A stretch of 64,000 bases of DNA from Longispora sp047121295 (GCF_047121295.1 NZ_CP139447.1:4774001-4838000), one strand, 5' to 3'. Positions 1 to 9,030 are shown, counted from the stretch's first letter. A program made the numbers and translations. The notes: generated by a model not told the origin, from the letters alone.

Positions 1-3
1 CGC

Positions 4-37
4 CGACGACGCCCAGCCCCGGCCGGGGGCGTCGTCG
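4..37 (-). terminator. Stem-loop downstream of the first minus-strand gene
   Basis: GACGACGCCC (5-14) pairs perfectly with GGGCGTCGTC (27-36), and C4 with G37 extends the stem. It lies 8 bases past the stop codon of the adjacent minus-strand gene, the position expected of an intrinsic terminator. No U-tract is visible, as is usual in actinomycetes. Confidence 0.55.
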
Positions 38-44
38 AGGAAAG

Positions 45-767
45 TCAGGTCGTGCGGTTGTGCGGCCCGGCCCGCAGATCCGGGCCCGCGAGCTGGGCAT
101 CGGGCGCCAGGAGAGCGAGGATGTCGTTCACGTGCCGGTACACGGCCGGCATCGTCAGCGCCTCGCCGCGCATCAGCGCCGCGAGGTCGTACTCGACGGT
201 GTTGGTGATCTGCCCGGTGCGCAGCCGGGCCCGCAACTCCAGAAGCGCGTGCAGGTACTGCTCGATCTGGGCCCGGACCGCAGCCTCGGGCAGAAGTCCT
301 GCGGCCGTTCGTTCGTTGGCGACCCGTCCGGGAAGCAGCTCCCACACCACCCGGTCACGGGACTGGGCTCCGGTGGAGATGGTGACCAGGTGCGGCACCC
401 GCACCCACCGGTCGGGCGGCACCGGCGCCGAGGCGGACATCACCAGCTCCCGGCGCTGCGGATCGCGGGCTTGGAACGCGACTCCGAGGGCGAGGGCAGC
501 GGCGGTCCAGTCCGGATGCACGGACACCTCCGGTGGCGATGCCACCACCGCCACCACCGCACCTCGGGCCGCGCCGGGTCGGGCCAGGCGCACCGCCGCG
601 TCGATGTCTTCGCCGGGCAGCCAACCCACCCGGGTGTGGCCGATGCGGCCGATCCCGGGCCCGCCGGGCGCACCGTGCCCGGCCATGGCGACACCGACCC
701 CCGGGCCCAGCGGCACGACCAGGTCAGCCGTCGCGCTCCAGCCGATCACGACGTCCTCTCCGGTCAC
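45..767 (-). CDS. Hypothetical protein, 240 aa
   Basis: I do not recognise the family. The protein has no evident signal peptide or membrane segment. The middle is rich in hydrophobic beta-like segments (GAVVAVVASPPEVSV) and the C-terminal third is predicted helical, with many Arg, Leu and Glu residues. The GTG start was chosen because it overlaps the stop codon of the upstream small Cys-rich gene by four bases, which implies translational coupling; an in-frame extension to an upstream ATG would overlap that gene completely and is low-complexity. It is probably the last gene of a run that begins with the small ORFs near 1.1 kb. Function unknown. Confidence 0.6.
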   Translation of the reverse strand: MTGEDVVIGWSATADLVVPLGPGVGVAMAGHGAPGGPGIGRIGHTRVGWLPGEDIDAAVRLARPGAARGAVVAVVASPPEVSVHPDWTAAALALGVAFQARDPQRRELVMSASAPVPPDRWVRVPHLVTISTGAQSRDRVVWELLPGRVANERTAAGLLPEAAVRAQIEQYLHALLELRARLRTGQITNTVEYDLAALMRGEALTMPAVYRHVNDILALLAPDAQLAGPDLRAGPHNRTT

Positions 768-1018
768 AGCGCACCCGCCAGCGGGACGCCGGTGGCGGCC
801 AGGTCGTGACGCATCGTCCACGCCTTGTGCCACGGCCCCCGGGCTGCGGCGGCAGCCCGTTCGGCCGTCTTCGCTCCCGTACACGGCCACTGCTCGGTGC
901 AGCCGCCGGCGCACCGGTCCGCGTCCTGCGGGTGCCGGCGATGGCACCGGGCGAGCCGGCTCGCGGTGGCGGCCAGCAGCGGGTCGGTGACGGCATCGAC
1001 GGACGGTACGGCAGTCAT
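764..1018 (-). CDS. Small Cys/His-rich protein, 84 aa
   Basis: The ATG follows a strong ribosome binding site (AAGGAAGGAAAGCGCC then ATG). Residues 24-46 carry a Cys/His cluster (CHRRHPQDADRCAGGC followed by WPC) that could bind a metal or form disulfides. The rest is charged and helical, with no signal peptide. Its stop overlaps the GTG of the following gene, so the two are probably co-translated. Small proteins with this kind of Cys/His cluster are common in actinomycetes but have no assigned role that I know of. Function unknown. Confidence 0.6.
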   Translation of the reverse strand: MTAVPSVDAVTDPLLAATASRLARCHRRHPQDADRCAGGCTEQWPCTGAKTAERAAAAARGPWHKAWTMRHDLAATGVPLAGAL

Positions 1019-1143
1019 GGCGCTTTCCTTCCTTGCAGGTCCGCAGACCGGGCCCGAAGCGGTGTGCGGCAGCGGTTCGGGGTCAGTTCGCATGACGAGG
1101 AGGACGGTCGCCGTACCGCTTTTCGGGGGCCGTGTTTGGGCAT
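1015..1143 (-). CDS. Possible small basic ORF, 42 aa
   Basis: The ORF starts at an ATG preceded by GGAAAGGACAGCGCC, nearly the same ribosome binding context as the next gene, and ends on a TGA that overlaps the next ATG (ATGA). The product is basic (MPKHGPRKAVRRP at the N-terminus) with two Cys residues near the middle. Codon use does not settle the matter, because the competing frame is also open and GC-rich. It could be a translational-coupling leader, a small protein, or chance. Confidence 0.3.
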   Translation of the reverse strand: MPKHGPRKAVRRPSSSSCELTPNRCRTPLRARSADLQGRKAP

Positions 1144-1235
1144 GGCGCTGTCCTTTCCGTTCGCTCGGGTGGGGCCGGCGGGGTCGTGTCCTGCGGTCCC
1201 AGAAGACACGCCCCCGCCGGTGGTCACGGGCCTGC

Positions 1236-1841
1236 TCAGATCTGGCTGGGCCGCCACATCGGGTGCAGGCACGGTCCGTCCGGCAGCTGCATCGGGTCGC
1301 CGAGGTCGGTGAAACCGTGCTTGCCGTAGAGCCTGCGGCTCTCGAGGTCACACGCCTCCAGGTAGGCGGCGCCGCCGACGTCGTCGAGGCGCGACAGGCC
1401 GTGGGCGAGGAGCTGGCCGCCGATGCCCTGGCGCTGCATGTCCGGCCGGACCGCCAGCAGGGCGAGGTGGTCGTGGGGGCTGGCCGGGTGGTGGCGGTCG
1501 AACGCCTCGTCGAGGACGTCGAAGCGCGGCAGGCTGTCGCAGACGGCGGCGGCGAGCCGGGCCGGGTAGTCGGTGATGTCCGAGACCGGGCCGGTACGGC
1601 GCAGCCACACGGCCACACCGGCCAGGTCCCCGGCGATGTGGATGTAGCCGTGGGCCATGGCGTGCTCGACCAAGATCTCGAAGTAGCCGGGCAGGCGTGC
1701 CGCGCGCTGCTCGTCGTCGGGGATCAGCCAGCCGCACACCGCGAGGGGGTCGAACGCCTCGGCGATGACGGCGGCGATCGCCGTGGTGTCGGTGGGGGTG
1801 GCACGGGTGATGTCCAGGGCTGTGGTGCGCGGTGGGTTCAT
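1236..1841 (-). CDS. GNAT-family N-acetyltransferase, 201 aa
   Basis: This is a full-length single-domain GNAT. The acetyl-CoA-binding motif A is visible as LLAVRPDMQRQGIGGQL (Q/R-x-x-G-x-G/A), followed by the GAAYLEACDLESRRLYGKHGF region that forms motif B with its YxxxGF ending. The substrate cannot be read from sequence. It lies 10 bases downstream of the APC permease stop on the same strand, so it is probably co-transcribed with the permease and the GPP34 gene; an acetyltransferase acting on the transported amine or amino acid is one possibility. Confidence 0.85.
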   Translation of the reverse strand: MNPPRTTALDITRATPTDTTAIAAVIAEAFDPLAVCGWLIPDDEQRAARLPGYFEILVEHAMAHGYIHIAGDLAGVAVWLRRTGPVSDITDYPARLAAAVCDSLPRFDVLDEAFDRHHPASPHDHLALLAVRPDMQRQGIGGQLLAHGLSRLDDVGGAAYLEACDLESRRLYGKHGFTDLGDPMQLPDGPCLHPMWRPSQI

Positions 1842-1851
1842 GGCGGGCTCC

Positions 1852-3354
1852 TCAGTAGCGGTCGGTCGCGGGGGTGAATGGGGTGTTGCTGTGTACGCCC
1901 CGCCCGATAGCCCGGTACACGCCCGGCCGGGTGGTGCGCAGGATCAGGGCCCAGCCGCAGCCAGAGGCTGCGAGGCCGGCCAAGCCGGCGGGGATCAGCC
2001 ACCGCAGCGGCGAGGTCTCGGGCACGCCGAGGACGGCGGCGAAGTTGTGCAGGGCGAGAGCGACCATGACGGTCAGGGCCACGGCCGCCAGGCTCGGGGC
2101 GATCAGCCGCACCCGCACCGACGGCTGATGCGTGGGCTCGGCGCGGGCGAAGTAGGCGACCACCGCCGCCGAGGTCGCGGCGAGCAGGACGAGGATGCCG
2201 AATCCGCCGGCGGCGCCGGCCAGGTAGAACAGGCTGGTCAGTGGGTCGAGGCCGGCGAGAGCGTAGGCGGCGATGACGAAGAACGCGACCACGGTCTGGA
2301 TCAGAGAGCCGTACTTCGGCGACCCGGACCGGCGGCTGGTCTTGCCCATCCAGGCGGGCAGCACCCGCTCGCGGCCGAGAGCGAAGGCGTAGCGGGCACC
2401 GGTGTTGTGAAACGCGACCATCGCGGCCAGCAGGCTGGTGGCGAACAGCACCTGCCCCGCGGTCGCCCAGCCACCGCCCAGTTGCGTGGCTGCGTTGCCG
2501 AACACCAGATCCGGCCCCAGACGCCCGGCAGCCGGGATCGTCGCCGCCGGGCCGAGCGGGATCGTCATCGTCCACGCGCTGAAGGCGTAGATGACCGCGA
2601 TCGCGATCACGGCGAGGTACGTCGCCCGAGCGACGGTCCGGGCACGAGCCTCCTCTACGAACACAGCCGCCTGTTCGACGCCGCTGAACGCCAGCACCGC
2701 CATGACCAGCGCCGCGCCCACCCCGGCCGAGGCCAGGCCCGCCGGGTCGAAACTGGCGGCCAGCTCGACAGGCCGAACCGGGTGCGAGGCCGGCAGCAGG
2801 TTCGCGGCGTCGAAGATGAGGACGATCGCGACCTCGGCTGCCCCGAGAAGGGCCAGGACCCTGCCGGAGATCTCGATCCGCCGGACACCCAGCACCCCGA
2901 CGACGGCCCAGCAGGCCCACGCCACCGCCCACCACGGCGGGGACCAGCCCCACCAGGCGACCAGCAGCGGCGACACGGCCGCGCCGATCGCCCCGTAGGC
3001 GGCCATCTGCACGCAGAAGTAGGACGCCAGCGCGAGCCAGGCCGCGCCCACCGCCGGAACCCGGCCGATGCCGAAGGAGATGTAGGCGTAGAACGCACCC
3101 GCGTTCGGCAGCCGCCGCGCCATGGCCAAATAGCCGGGAACGAATAGCAGCAGCACCCCGCCCACCAGCCCGAACACCAGGGGAAGCGCACGGACGCCGG
3201 TCGTACCGTAGGTCACGGTCATGACGCCGGCGACCACCGTCAGCGGGGCCGCGGCGGAGAACACGAACGACATCAACGATCGTGTGCCTACGCTGTCGCG
3301 GCGCAGTGCGTCTGCGACGACGCTGGACCGGGGCGAGCTGGTACTCACGGACAT
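1852..3354 (-). CDS. APC-superfamily amino acid permease, 500 aa
   Basis: The protein has about twelve hydrophobic segments, the usual length for the amino acid-polyamine-organocation superfamily, and a typical early glycine-rich segment with GAFYAYISFGIGR near residue 90. The second of two close in-frame starts was chosen because GTGGAG lies 6-7 bases upstream of that ATG; a GTG four codons earlier lacks a good site. It begins 15 bases after the GPP34 stop, so the two form an operon. Likely cargo is an amino acid or amine, but specificity cannot be read. Confidence 0.85.
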   Translation of the reverse strand: MSVSTSSPRSSVVADALRRDSVGTRSLMSFVFSAAAPLTVVAGVMTVTYGTTGVRALPLVFGLVGGVLLLFVPGYLAMARRLPNAGAFYAYISFGIGRVPAVGAAWLALASYFCVQMAAYGAIGAAVSPLLVAWWGWSPPWWAVAWACWAVVGVLGVRRIEISGRVLALLGAAEVAIVLIFDAANLLPASHPVRPVELAASFDPAGLASAGVGAALVMAVLAFSGVEQAAVFVEEARARTVARATYLAVIAIAVIYAFSAWTMTIPLGPAATIPAAGRLGPDLVFGNAATQLGGGWATAGQVLFATSLLAAMVAFHNTGARYAFALGRERVLPAWMGKTSRRSGSPKYGSLIQTVVAFFVIAAYALAGLDPLTSLFYLAGAAGGFGILVLLAATSAAVVAYFARAEPTHQPSVRVRLIAPSLAAVALTVMVALALHNFAAVLGVPETSPLRWLIPAGLAGLAASGCGWALILRTTRPGVYRAIGRGVHSNTPFTPATDRY

Positions 3355-3369
3355 GACGGACTCCACTGG

Positions 3370-4287
3370 TCAGAGGGCGGGCGGGGTCAGGGCTGCGGAG
3401 GCGACGGCTGTCTCGGTGACGGCGAGCAGGTGCCGCAGGTCAGGGGGAAGCGCGGCGAGCAGGCCCGGGACTGCGTGGCGCAGCCGGTGATCGTCACGGG
3501 TCAGCCAGTCCAGCAGCCCCGCGGCGTGGACCAGGCCGACCAGCAGCCGCGCCGGTGGGGTCGCGTCGGCCGGGTGGTTCAGCGCGGCACGGACGGCCAC
3601 GGCCCGCGACGCCGGAAGTTCCCAGCTCACCGGCACGAACACGGGCGGGCGGGTGAAACCCAGTACCCGGCGCGGGACGGCTTGTAGTGCCCCGGCGCGT
3701 ACGAGCCAGGAACGCACCCCGCTGGTGGCGTCGTCGGCCATGAACCGCAGCCACCGGCCCACGGGCACGGCCCCGCCCCGGGTCTGGGCGAGATCGGACA
3801 CGATCTGGGCCAGCAGCGGGTCGGAGGGCACCACAGCGTCGGGGACCAGGTACAGGTGGTCGTGGTGAACCCGCACGATGCCGGAGCTGACGGCCTCGGC
3901 AAGCAGGCCCGCCGCCAGGCCCACCGCAACAGACCGGGCCGGCCCCAGCGGTGTTCCGGCCCTGTCGTCGTGGCTGAGCAGGTACAGATCCGCCGTCACC
4001 GAACGCACCCCGGCCACCGGCACCGACACACGCGCAGGCACGGCGAGTAGCCGTGGCGAAATCGGGGCAAGCGGGCGGACCTCCGGCGGCCGAGGCACAG
4101 GACGGGTGGATGAAACGTCGGCCAGAGTGATAGGGCGCTCGTGCGTCCCGGCAAGGCCATCGAGGACGCCCCTCGGCCGCGGCTCGTCAGCCTGATCATC
4201 GGCGACGAACGCCACCGGTGGACTATGTGGTGGAGGAAGGAGCGGCCAGCCGCACATCTGCGGGAAGGTCAGCGCACCGCTGGTCAT
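3370..4287 (-). CDS. GPP34 (GOLPH3/VPS74-like) family protein, 305 aa
   Basis: The core from about residue 75 to 290 fits the bacterial GPP34 family: a helical LTADLYLLSHDD opening, the segment LAAGLLAEAVSSGIVRVH, and a helical C-terminus. In eukaryotes GOLPH3 binds PI4P and Golgi enzymes; the bacterial role is not established. The first 75 residues are a Pro-rich extension of unknown role. The start is supported by GGGAGG seven bases upstream. It is the first gene of the minus-strand run with the permease and GNAT, divergent from the XRE-TPR gene across a 225-bp intergenic region that should hold both promoters. Confidence 0.75.
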   Translation of the reverse strand: MTSGALTFPQMCGWPLLPPPHSPPVAFVADDQADEPRPRGVLDGLAGTHERPITLADVSSTRPVPRPPEVRPLAPISPRLLAVPARVSVPVAGVRSVTADLYLLSHDDRAGTPLGPARSVAVGLAAGLLAEAVSSGIVRVHHDHLYLVPDAVVPSDPLLAQIVSDLAQTRGGAVPVGRWLRFMADDATSGVRSWLVRAGALQAVPRRVLGFTRPPVFVPVSWELPASRAVAVRAALNHPADATPPARLLVGLVHAAGLLDWLTRDDHRLRHAVPGLLAALPPDLRHLLAVTETAVASAALTPPAL

Positions 4288-4512
4288 TGGTACCTCCCGT
4301 TTGGTCGCAGTCGTCCATGCAACAGACCTGGCATCTCCGGTGTCGAGCCCTCAGGCAAGATCGGCGATGATGCATGTAGTCAACCAATGAGTTCACGGTG
4401 GGTTGAAGGTCAAATTCGCTGCGTCAACACACGCCAGACCGGACACTATTGGCCCCAAGATCACCAAAGTGGTCGATTGGCAGCTACAGTGAGCCTCATT
4501 CGGGAGGTGACT

Positions 4513-5817
4513 ATGACGAATCGGCCCGCACGTAACGTGCTGTTGGCGGCACGTGTGGCAGAGCTCGGCATGACCGAGGTCGAGCTGGCCGACGCCGTTA
4601 ACGACACCACCGAGTACTTGACGGGAAAACCCGGACGCATGACCGATCGGCAAGTGCGGCGACTGTTGACCGGCGAGGTGCGCTGGCCTTGGCCCGCGAC
4701 CCGCGCCGCATTGGAAGCCGTGCTTGGCCAGTCGTGTGTCGAGCTGGGATTCCTGCCGTCCGCCCGTGCGAACCGGGCGCCGGGCGGCATCCTGCGATTG
4801 GAAGGGCCTCGTGGGGAGGACATCATGGAACGACGTGAATTGCTCGGTGTCGCCGGCGGCATCGCGGTCTCGCTGATGATCCCGGCGCTACCTAAGCGCG
4901 GACGGCTCGGCCTCAGCGACGTTGAACGCCTCCGCAAGCCCCTGGAAGACCTCCTGGCCATCGATGAGCGCATCGGCGGGGTCAGGTTGGCCGAGGCCGC
5001 AGCCCGGCAGGCCCAACGGATCGCGGATGCGATCAACCGGTACGACCTCGCCGACCGAGTCGAGCGGGCCTGCTACAGCTTGCGTGGTGAATACCTGGCC
5101 ACCGCAGGCTGGTTAGCTGTCGACGCCGATGATCTAGACACGGCCGGTGACTACCTCTCCGAGGCGCTTGAGGCCGCCAGCATCTCCGGCGACCCACTGC
5201 TACAAGCGCAGGTCTACAACTACATGGCGATGCGCTCCCGGCAGCTACGCAAGTACCCCGACGCGCACGCCATCGCCAAAGCAGGCCTGAAAGGCGCTGC
5301 CTCCCGCGCCAACCCACGCGTCAACGCACTGTTCCACCTCCGGGTCGCCCACGGCCACGGACTGCGCGGCGAGCAAGGCCTGGCTCGTCGCTCCCTCCAG
5401 CGGGCAGAAGACGCCTTCGGCCGCATCAACCCCCTCACTCCGGTGCCGGCATGGCTGGCGTTCGTCGACCGCCAGCAGGTCCTAGCCCTGACCGCGATGA
5501 CGTTCAACAGCCTCGGCGACTACACCGCCGCCAGGGGCCACGCCCAATCAAACTTCGACCAGATCCCCACCACCCGCATCCGCGGGCGTGCCCACGGCGC
5601 GCTGCACCTCGTCAAGGCGCACCTCGGGGCTGACGACGTTCCGGCAGCCCTCGAGCATGCCCGCATCGCGCTTCCCCTGGCCCAGCAACTGCGCGAAGGG
5701 CTCACCACCGGCCGGGTCGCACGCCGAATGGGGCACCTTCGCAGAATCCTCGGCCAGTTCCACCTGCGAGAAGCCCAGAACTGGTGCGCTACCTACGACC
5801 AGGCCATCGCCGCATGA
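4513..5817 (+). CDS. XRE-type regulator with TPR-like C-terminus, 434 aa
   Basis: Residues 1-75 hold a helix-turn-helix-like region (VAELGMTEVELADAVN with RQVRRLLTGEVRWPWPATR). A linker with ERRELLGVAGG near residue 107 is a signature of large actinomycete XRE regulators. Residues 130-430 are repeating helical pairs of tetratricopeptide type (for example RACYSLRGEYLATAGWLA), which normally bind a peptide or partner protein. The ATG follows CGGGAGGTGACT. The stop overlaps the start of the GNAT gene (ATGA), so the pair is translationally coupled and the regulator may respond to the substrate or product of that enzyme. Confidence 0.8.
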   Translation: MTNRPARNVLLAARVAELGMTEVELADAVNDTTEYLTGKPGRMTDRQVRRLLTGEVRWPWPATRAALEAVLGQSCVELGFLPSARANRAPGGILRLEGPRGEDIMERRELLGVAGGIAVSLMIPALPKRGRLGLSDVERLRKPLEDLLAIDERIGGVRLAEAAARQAQRIADAINRYDLADRVERACYSLRGEYLATAGWLAVDADDLDTAGDYLSEALEAASISGDPLLQAQVYNYMAMRSRQLRKYPDAHAIAKAGLKGAASRANPRVNALFHLRVAHGHGLRGEQGLARRSLQRAEDAFGRINPLTPVPAWLAFVDRQQVLALTAMTFNSLGDYTAARGHAQSNFDQIPTTRIRGRAHGALHLVKAHLGADDVPAALEHARIALPLAQQLREGLTTGRVARRMGHLRRILGQFHLREAQNWCATYDQAIAA

Positions 5818-6362
5818 ACCCGCCGGCCACCTTGATCTATACCCGCCACGACGCCACCGACGAACAAGCCCGGCAGCTGATCATCGACCTGTACGCCGAG
5901 GTCTACGCCGACCGGCTGGGCGAGGAGTTCTATAGCGTCCCCCGTTTCGCTGAACGCCTCAAGAACCACACCCAGCCCGGCTGGGAAGTTGTCATCGGCT
6001 ACAGCGGTACCCAGCCGATCGGCTACGCCTACGGAGCCCCTCGCGCCGCCGGCAGCAACTACTGGAGCACCCTCGACCCGAAGCCCGACCCCGACTTCTC
6101 ACTGGAAGACGGGACGCGCACCTTCGTGCTCTACGAGTTGATGGTCACCGCGGCGTGGCGCAAGACCGGCACCGCACGAGCCATCCACGACGAGCTGCTA
6201 AGACTCCGGCCCGAGCCCCGAGTCTCCCTCGCCGTCGAACATGACCACGACCGGGTCCGTGCCCTCTACGAGTCATGGGGATACAAGTTCGTCGGCCAGA
6301 GAGTCCCCTACCCCGACGCGCCCATTCTCGACATCATGATCCATACCGAGCGCATTCGATAA
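5814..6362 (+). CDS. GNAT-family N-acetyltransferase, 182 aa
   Basis: Single GNAT domain: FVLYELMVTAAWRKTGTARAI carries motif A with R-K-x-G-x-A, and RVRALYESWGYKFVG is the motif B region. An internal GWEVVIGYSGTQPIGYAYG is the expected beta-hairpin before motif A. Its start overlaps the stop of the upstream XRE-TPR gene, a very common actinomycete pairing. The substrate is unknown. Confidence 0.85.
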   Translation: MNPPATLIYTRHDATDEQARQLIIDLYAEVYADRLGEEFYSVPRFAERLKNHTQPGWEVVIGYSGTQPIGYAYGAPRAAGSNYWSTLDPKPDPDFSLEDGTRTFVLYELMVTAAWRKTGTARAIHDELLRLRPEPRVSLAVEHDHDRVRALYESWGYKFVGQRVPYPDAPILDIMIHTERIR

Positions 6363-6526
6363 GTCAAGATCCGCCGCCATCTCAGCGGTTCGATGGCCGT
6401 TGCTCTCACTCATTAGTCCTTCGTGACCGGCATCCGCCTGCCCCCGGCACGAAACTGTCCGGTGCTGGCCTTGCCTTCAGTGCATCAAAACGCATACGGT
6501 TGGGCGGTCGAGGGGGTGAAGCAGCT

Positions 6527-7390
6527 ATGGAGGTAGCTCAGCCCCGACAGCTTCTGGGTATCGAACTTCGCAGGTGCCGACGCCTTGCCGGCTTGAACGG
6601 TCGTGATCTCGCCTCGCAGCTGGGCATCACGCAGGCCAAGGTATCGCGGATCGAGACCGCGAGGTTCCGTCCGGAGATCGCAATTGTTAGGGCGTGGCTG
6701 AAGGCCACGAACGCCGATGAGGCCACAACCACGCGACTTCTGGAGCTTGGCCGGAAAGCTCAAACCGACGTCTCTGGTTGGCGGGCTTCCTTCCGCGGTT
6801 CTATGGCCGGCCGGATCCGCGAACTCGGGAAACAGGATGCGGTCGCTTCCCGCGTCCGACACTTTCAGCCATTCATGATCCCGGGTATTTTTCACACCGC
6901 TGACTACGCGCGAGCCGCGTTGAAAGCTGTGCGTCCCGCGCCGGAGGCAGAAGTCGAGGCCGCGGTTCTAGCTCGCCTTGAGCGAGGGGACCGCATTCTC
7001 ACGTCCGGCCTGCCCGCTTACGAGATCATCCTGACCGAGCTGGCACTTCGGTGGACGCCACTTGATGCCCCGCCCTCCGCTCGGGCCGGCACGCTTGCGC
7101 GGTTGAGGTCCGGAGTCCACCGACAGCACGTGACGGTTCGTGTTGTTCCGGCGGATGCACCGACTCGGCAGGCCCCGATGTGCGCCTTCGTGATGTACGA
7201 GTACTCCAGTGGTGAACAGCCGACGGTCGATGTCGAGCTGCCCGCTGTCGAGATGCGATTTGCCGATCCAGAGGATGTCGCCGCTTTTGACGTTGCCTGG
7301 CAGCGGATGGCGGACGCAGCCCTGCCCCCTCAAGAGTCTCTGCAGTTCATCGCAGAGCTCGAGCGCTCCCTCTCACACCCCGAGGAGTAA
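6527..7390 (+). CDS. XRE-family regulator with DUF5753, 287 aa
   Basis: The N-terminal helix-turn-helix spans about residues 8-65 (LLGIELRRCRRLAGLNGRDL, then SQLGITQAKVSRIE). The remainder matches DUF5753, seen in RVRHFQPFMIPGIFHTADYA and EIILTELALRW. Such proteins are usually encoded next to a small DUF397 partner, as here three bases downstream, and the pair commonly regulates development or antibiotic genes (known for the family). A weak promoter, TTGCCT then CATACG with a 16-base spacer, lies in the 164-bp gap upstream. The start at ATG follows AGGGGGTGAAGCAGCT. Confidence 0.85.
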   Translation: MEVAQPRQLLGIELRRCRRLAGLNGRDLASQLGITQAKVSRIETARFRPEIAIVRAWLKATNADEATTTRLLELGRKAQTDVSGWRASFRGSMAGRIRELGKQDAVASRVRHFQPFMIPGIFHTADYARAALKAVRPAPEAEVEAAVLARLERGDRILTSGLPAYEIILTELALRWTPLDAPPSARAGTLARLRSGVHRQHVTVRVVPADAPTRQAPMCAFVMYEYSSGEQPTVDVELPAVEMRFADPEDVAAFDVAWQRMADAALPPQESLQFIAELERSLSHPEE

Positions 7391-7392
7391 AC

Positions 7393-7650
7393 ATGCACGA
7401 GTACCCGGCCCCTCCCCCGCTCGATGCCTTCGGGCCGTTCCGGATCCCGGATGGCCGTGAATGGCGGTTCGGGGATCTTGACCACCCCACCCACGACAAT
7501 GGCTGCGTTGCCATGGCGGAGCACCCGGATGGCTGGGTCGCGGTGGCCGACACCAAGAACCCGCTCAAGGAGCCACATATCTACAACGAGCGAGAGTGGG
7601 CGGCCTTCTGCGCCGTCATCGTGGCTCGCCACCAGCAGAACGCGGCCTAA
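7393..7650 (+). CDS. DUF397 domain protein, 85 aa
   Basis: The small acidic protein has the DUF397 pattern: CVAMAEHPDGWVAVADTKNP, then the closing REWAAFCAVIVARH. DUF397 proteins act as antagonists or partners of the adjacent DUF5753-type XRE regulator. The gene starts three bases after that regulator, so the two are clearly one transcription unit. Confidence 0.85.
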   Translation: MHEYPAPPPLDAFGPFRIPDGREWRFGDLDHPTHDNGCVAMAEHPDGWVAVADTKNPLKEPHIYNEREWAAFCAVIVARHQQNAA

Positions 7651-7674
7651 CAAGCAGGCAGGAGGAGGTGTCCG

Positions 7675-8925
7675 GTGGCGTCGACCAGTACCGAAACGGA
7701 TGAGTCCAGCCCTTCCCGCAGGCGGCGAGGGCTCGGGGCATTGCTCGGCGCAACGGGCATCTCCTCTCTCGGGGACGGCATGTTCTACGCCGCTGCTCCC
7801 TTGGCCGCGGCGGCGATCACCCGCGACCCAACCGCCGTGGCGGTAGTCGCCGCGGCGGAGTACCTCCCGTGGCTGATCGTCGCCCCGTTCTCGGGTGCGT
7901 ACGTCGACCGCTGGCCCAAGCGGGCCACGATGATTGGCGCCGACCTCGCCCGCGCCGTTGTGCTCGGCGTGCTGGCGTTCCTGCTTCTGGCAGACGCGGC
8001 GACCATTCCGATGCTGGCGGTCTGTGGATTCCTGATCGTGGCCGGTTCGGTGTTCCATACCGCCGCCGCCGAGGGCGTAATCGCCGACCTGACCGGGCGA
8101 GATGAACACCTGCTGCACACGGTCAACGGGCGGCAGCAGGCATTGAGTACGACAGGAAAGCAGGTTCTAGGCCCCGTGACCGGGTCAGCGTTGTTCGCTT
8201 GGACGACGTGGATCCCGTTCGCCGGGGACGCGGTGTCGTTCCTGGTGTCCGGGCTGCTGCTGGCCAAGGTCCCGACGCAGCCGCCCATTCCATCTGCGCA
8301 ACGCGAGGGCGTGTTCGCCTCGATCCGTACTGGAGCCAGGTTCCTTCTCGGCCACCGTGAGTTGCGCACGTTGTGCCTTCTGGTCGGGCTGGCCAACCTC
8401 ACCTACACGATGGCGTTGGCAACGTTCGTGCTGTTCGCCACCGACCGCGACGGCCTCGGGATCGACAAGGCCGGCTACGGCCTGCTCCTAACGGCAATGG
8501 CGCTCGGTGGGACTGTCGGTGGCCTGCTGGCGGCCAGAGTGGCCCGTCTGCTCGGGAACCGGCTGACCGTGGTGGTGGGCCTGTTGCTGGAGGCAGCGGC
8601 CTGGTTCGTGGTCCCGTTGCTGCACAACCCGTATCTTGCCGGAGCGGTTCTCGCCGTGACCAGCGCCTCGGTCGCTGTGGTGTCCGTCGTGGTGATGGGC
8701 GCCCGCCAGCGCCTTGTGCCTCCGGAGTTGTTGGGCCGCGTGATCAGCGCGTTTCGTGCGGTCGGCAACGGCTCGGCCCCGCTGGGCGCGTTCCTCGGCG
8801 GGGTGATCGCGACCATCAGTGGCCTGCGGGCGCCGATGTTCACCGCCGCCGCGCTCCTCGCCGCGACGATCAGCCTGGCCTACATCGCGGTCCGACCAGC
8901 CAGCACTGCGGCGGAGACGAACTGA
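7675..8925 (+). CDS. MFS transporter, 416 aa
   Basis: The protein has about twelve membrane segments; the early SLGDGMFYAAAPLAAAAITR and the loop AYVDRWPKRATMIGADLARA after helix 2 (motif A, D-R-x-x-R/K-R) are typical of small-molecule efflux members of the major facilitator superfamily. The GTG start follows AGGAGGTGTCCG. It lies 24 bases after the DUF397 gene, so it is probably controlled by the XRE/DUF397 pair. Drug export is an inference from similarity to macrolide-type exporters. Confidence 0.85.
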   Translation: MASTSTETDESSPSRRRRGLGALLGATGISSLGDGMFYAAAPLAAAAITRDPTAVAVVAAAEYLPWLIVAPFSGAYVDRWPKRATMIGADLARAVVLGVLAFLLLADAATIPMLAVCGFLIVAGSVFHTAAAEGVIADLTGRDEHLLHTVNGRQQALSTTGKQVLGPVTGSALFAWTTWIPFAGDAVSFLVSGLLLAKVPTQPPIPSAQREGVFASIRTGARFLLGHRELRTLCLLVGLANLTYTMALATFVLFATDRDGLGIDKAGYGLLLTAMALGGTVGGLLAARVARLLGNRLTVVVGLLLEAAAWFVVPLLHNPYLAGAVLAVTSASVAVVSVVVMGARQRLVPPELLGRVISAFRAVGNGSAPLGAFLGGVIATISGLRAPMFTAAALLAATISLAYIAVRPASTAAETN

Positions 8926-8944
8926 GGCTGGCGGGGCTTCTTCC

Positions 8945-9003
8945 TTGCTTGTGGCACATCGCGACGAATACGATGCACCCAGACTTGATGCACTTTTATG
9001 CAC
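8945..9003 (+). promoter_or_regulatory. Promoter with three ATGCAC direct repeats
   Basis: TTGCTT (8945-8950) and TACGAT (8969-8974) are separated by 18 bases and give a plausible sigma-70-type promoter. The hexamer ATGCAC occurs at 8973, 8988 and 8998, overlapping the -10 and the expected transcript start, directly upstream of a short XRE regulator. Repeats in this position suggest autoregulation. Not tested. Confidence 0.45.
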
Positions 9004-9030
9004 TCGGGTGGCGTAGGAAACGGAGGGACC

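Noticed and set aside
1765..3147. A 460-codon plus-strand frame opposite the APC permease
   Set aside because: Composition is Arg/Gly/His/Asp-rich low complexity, typical of the antisense of a GC-rich membrane protein gene.
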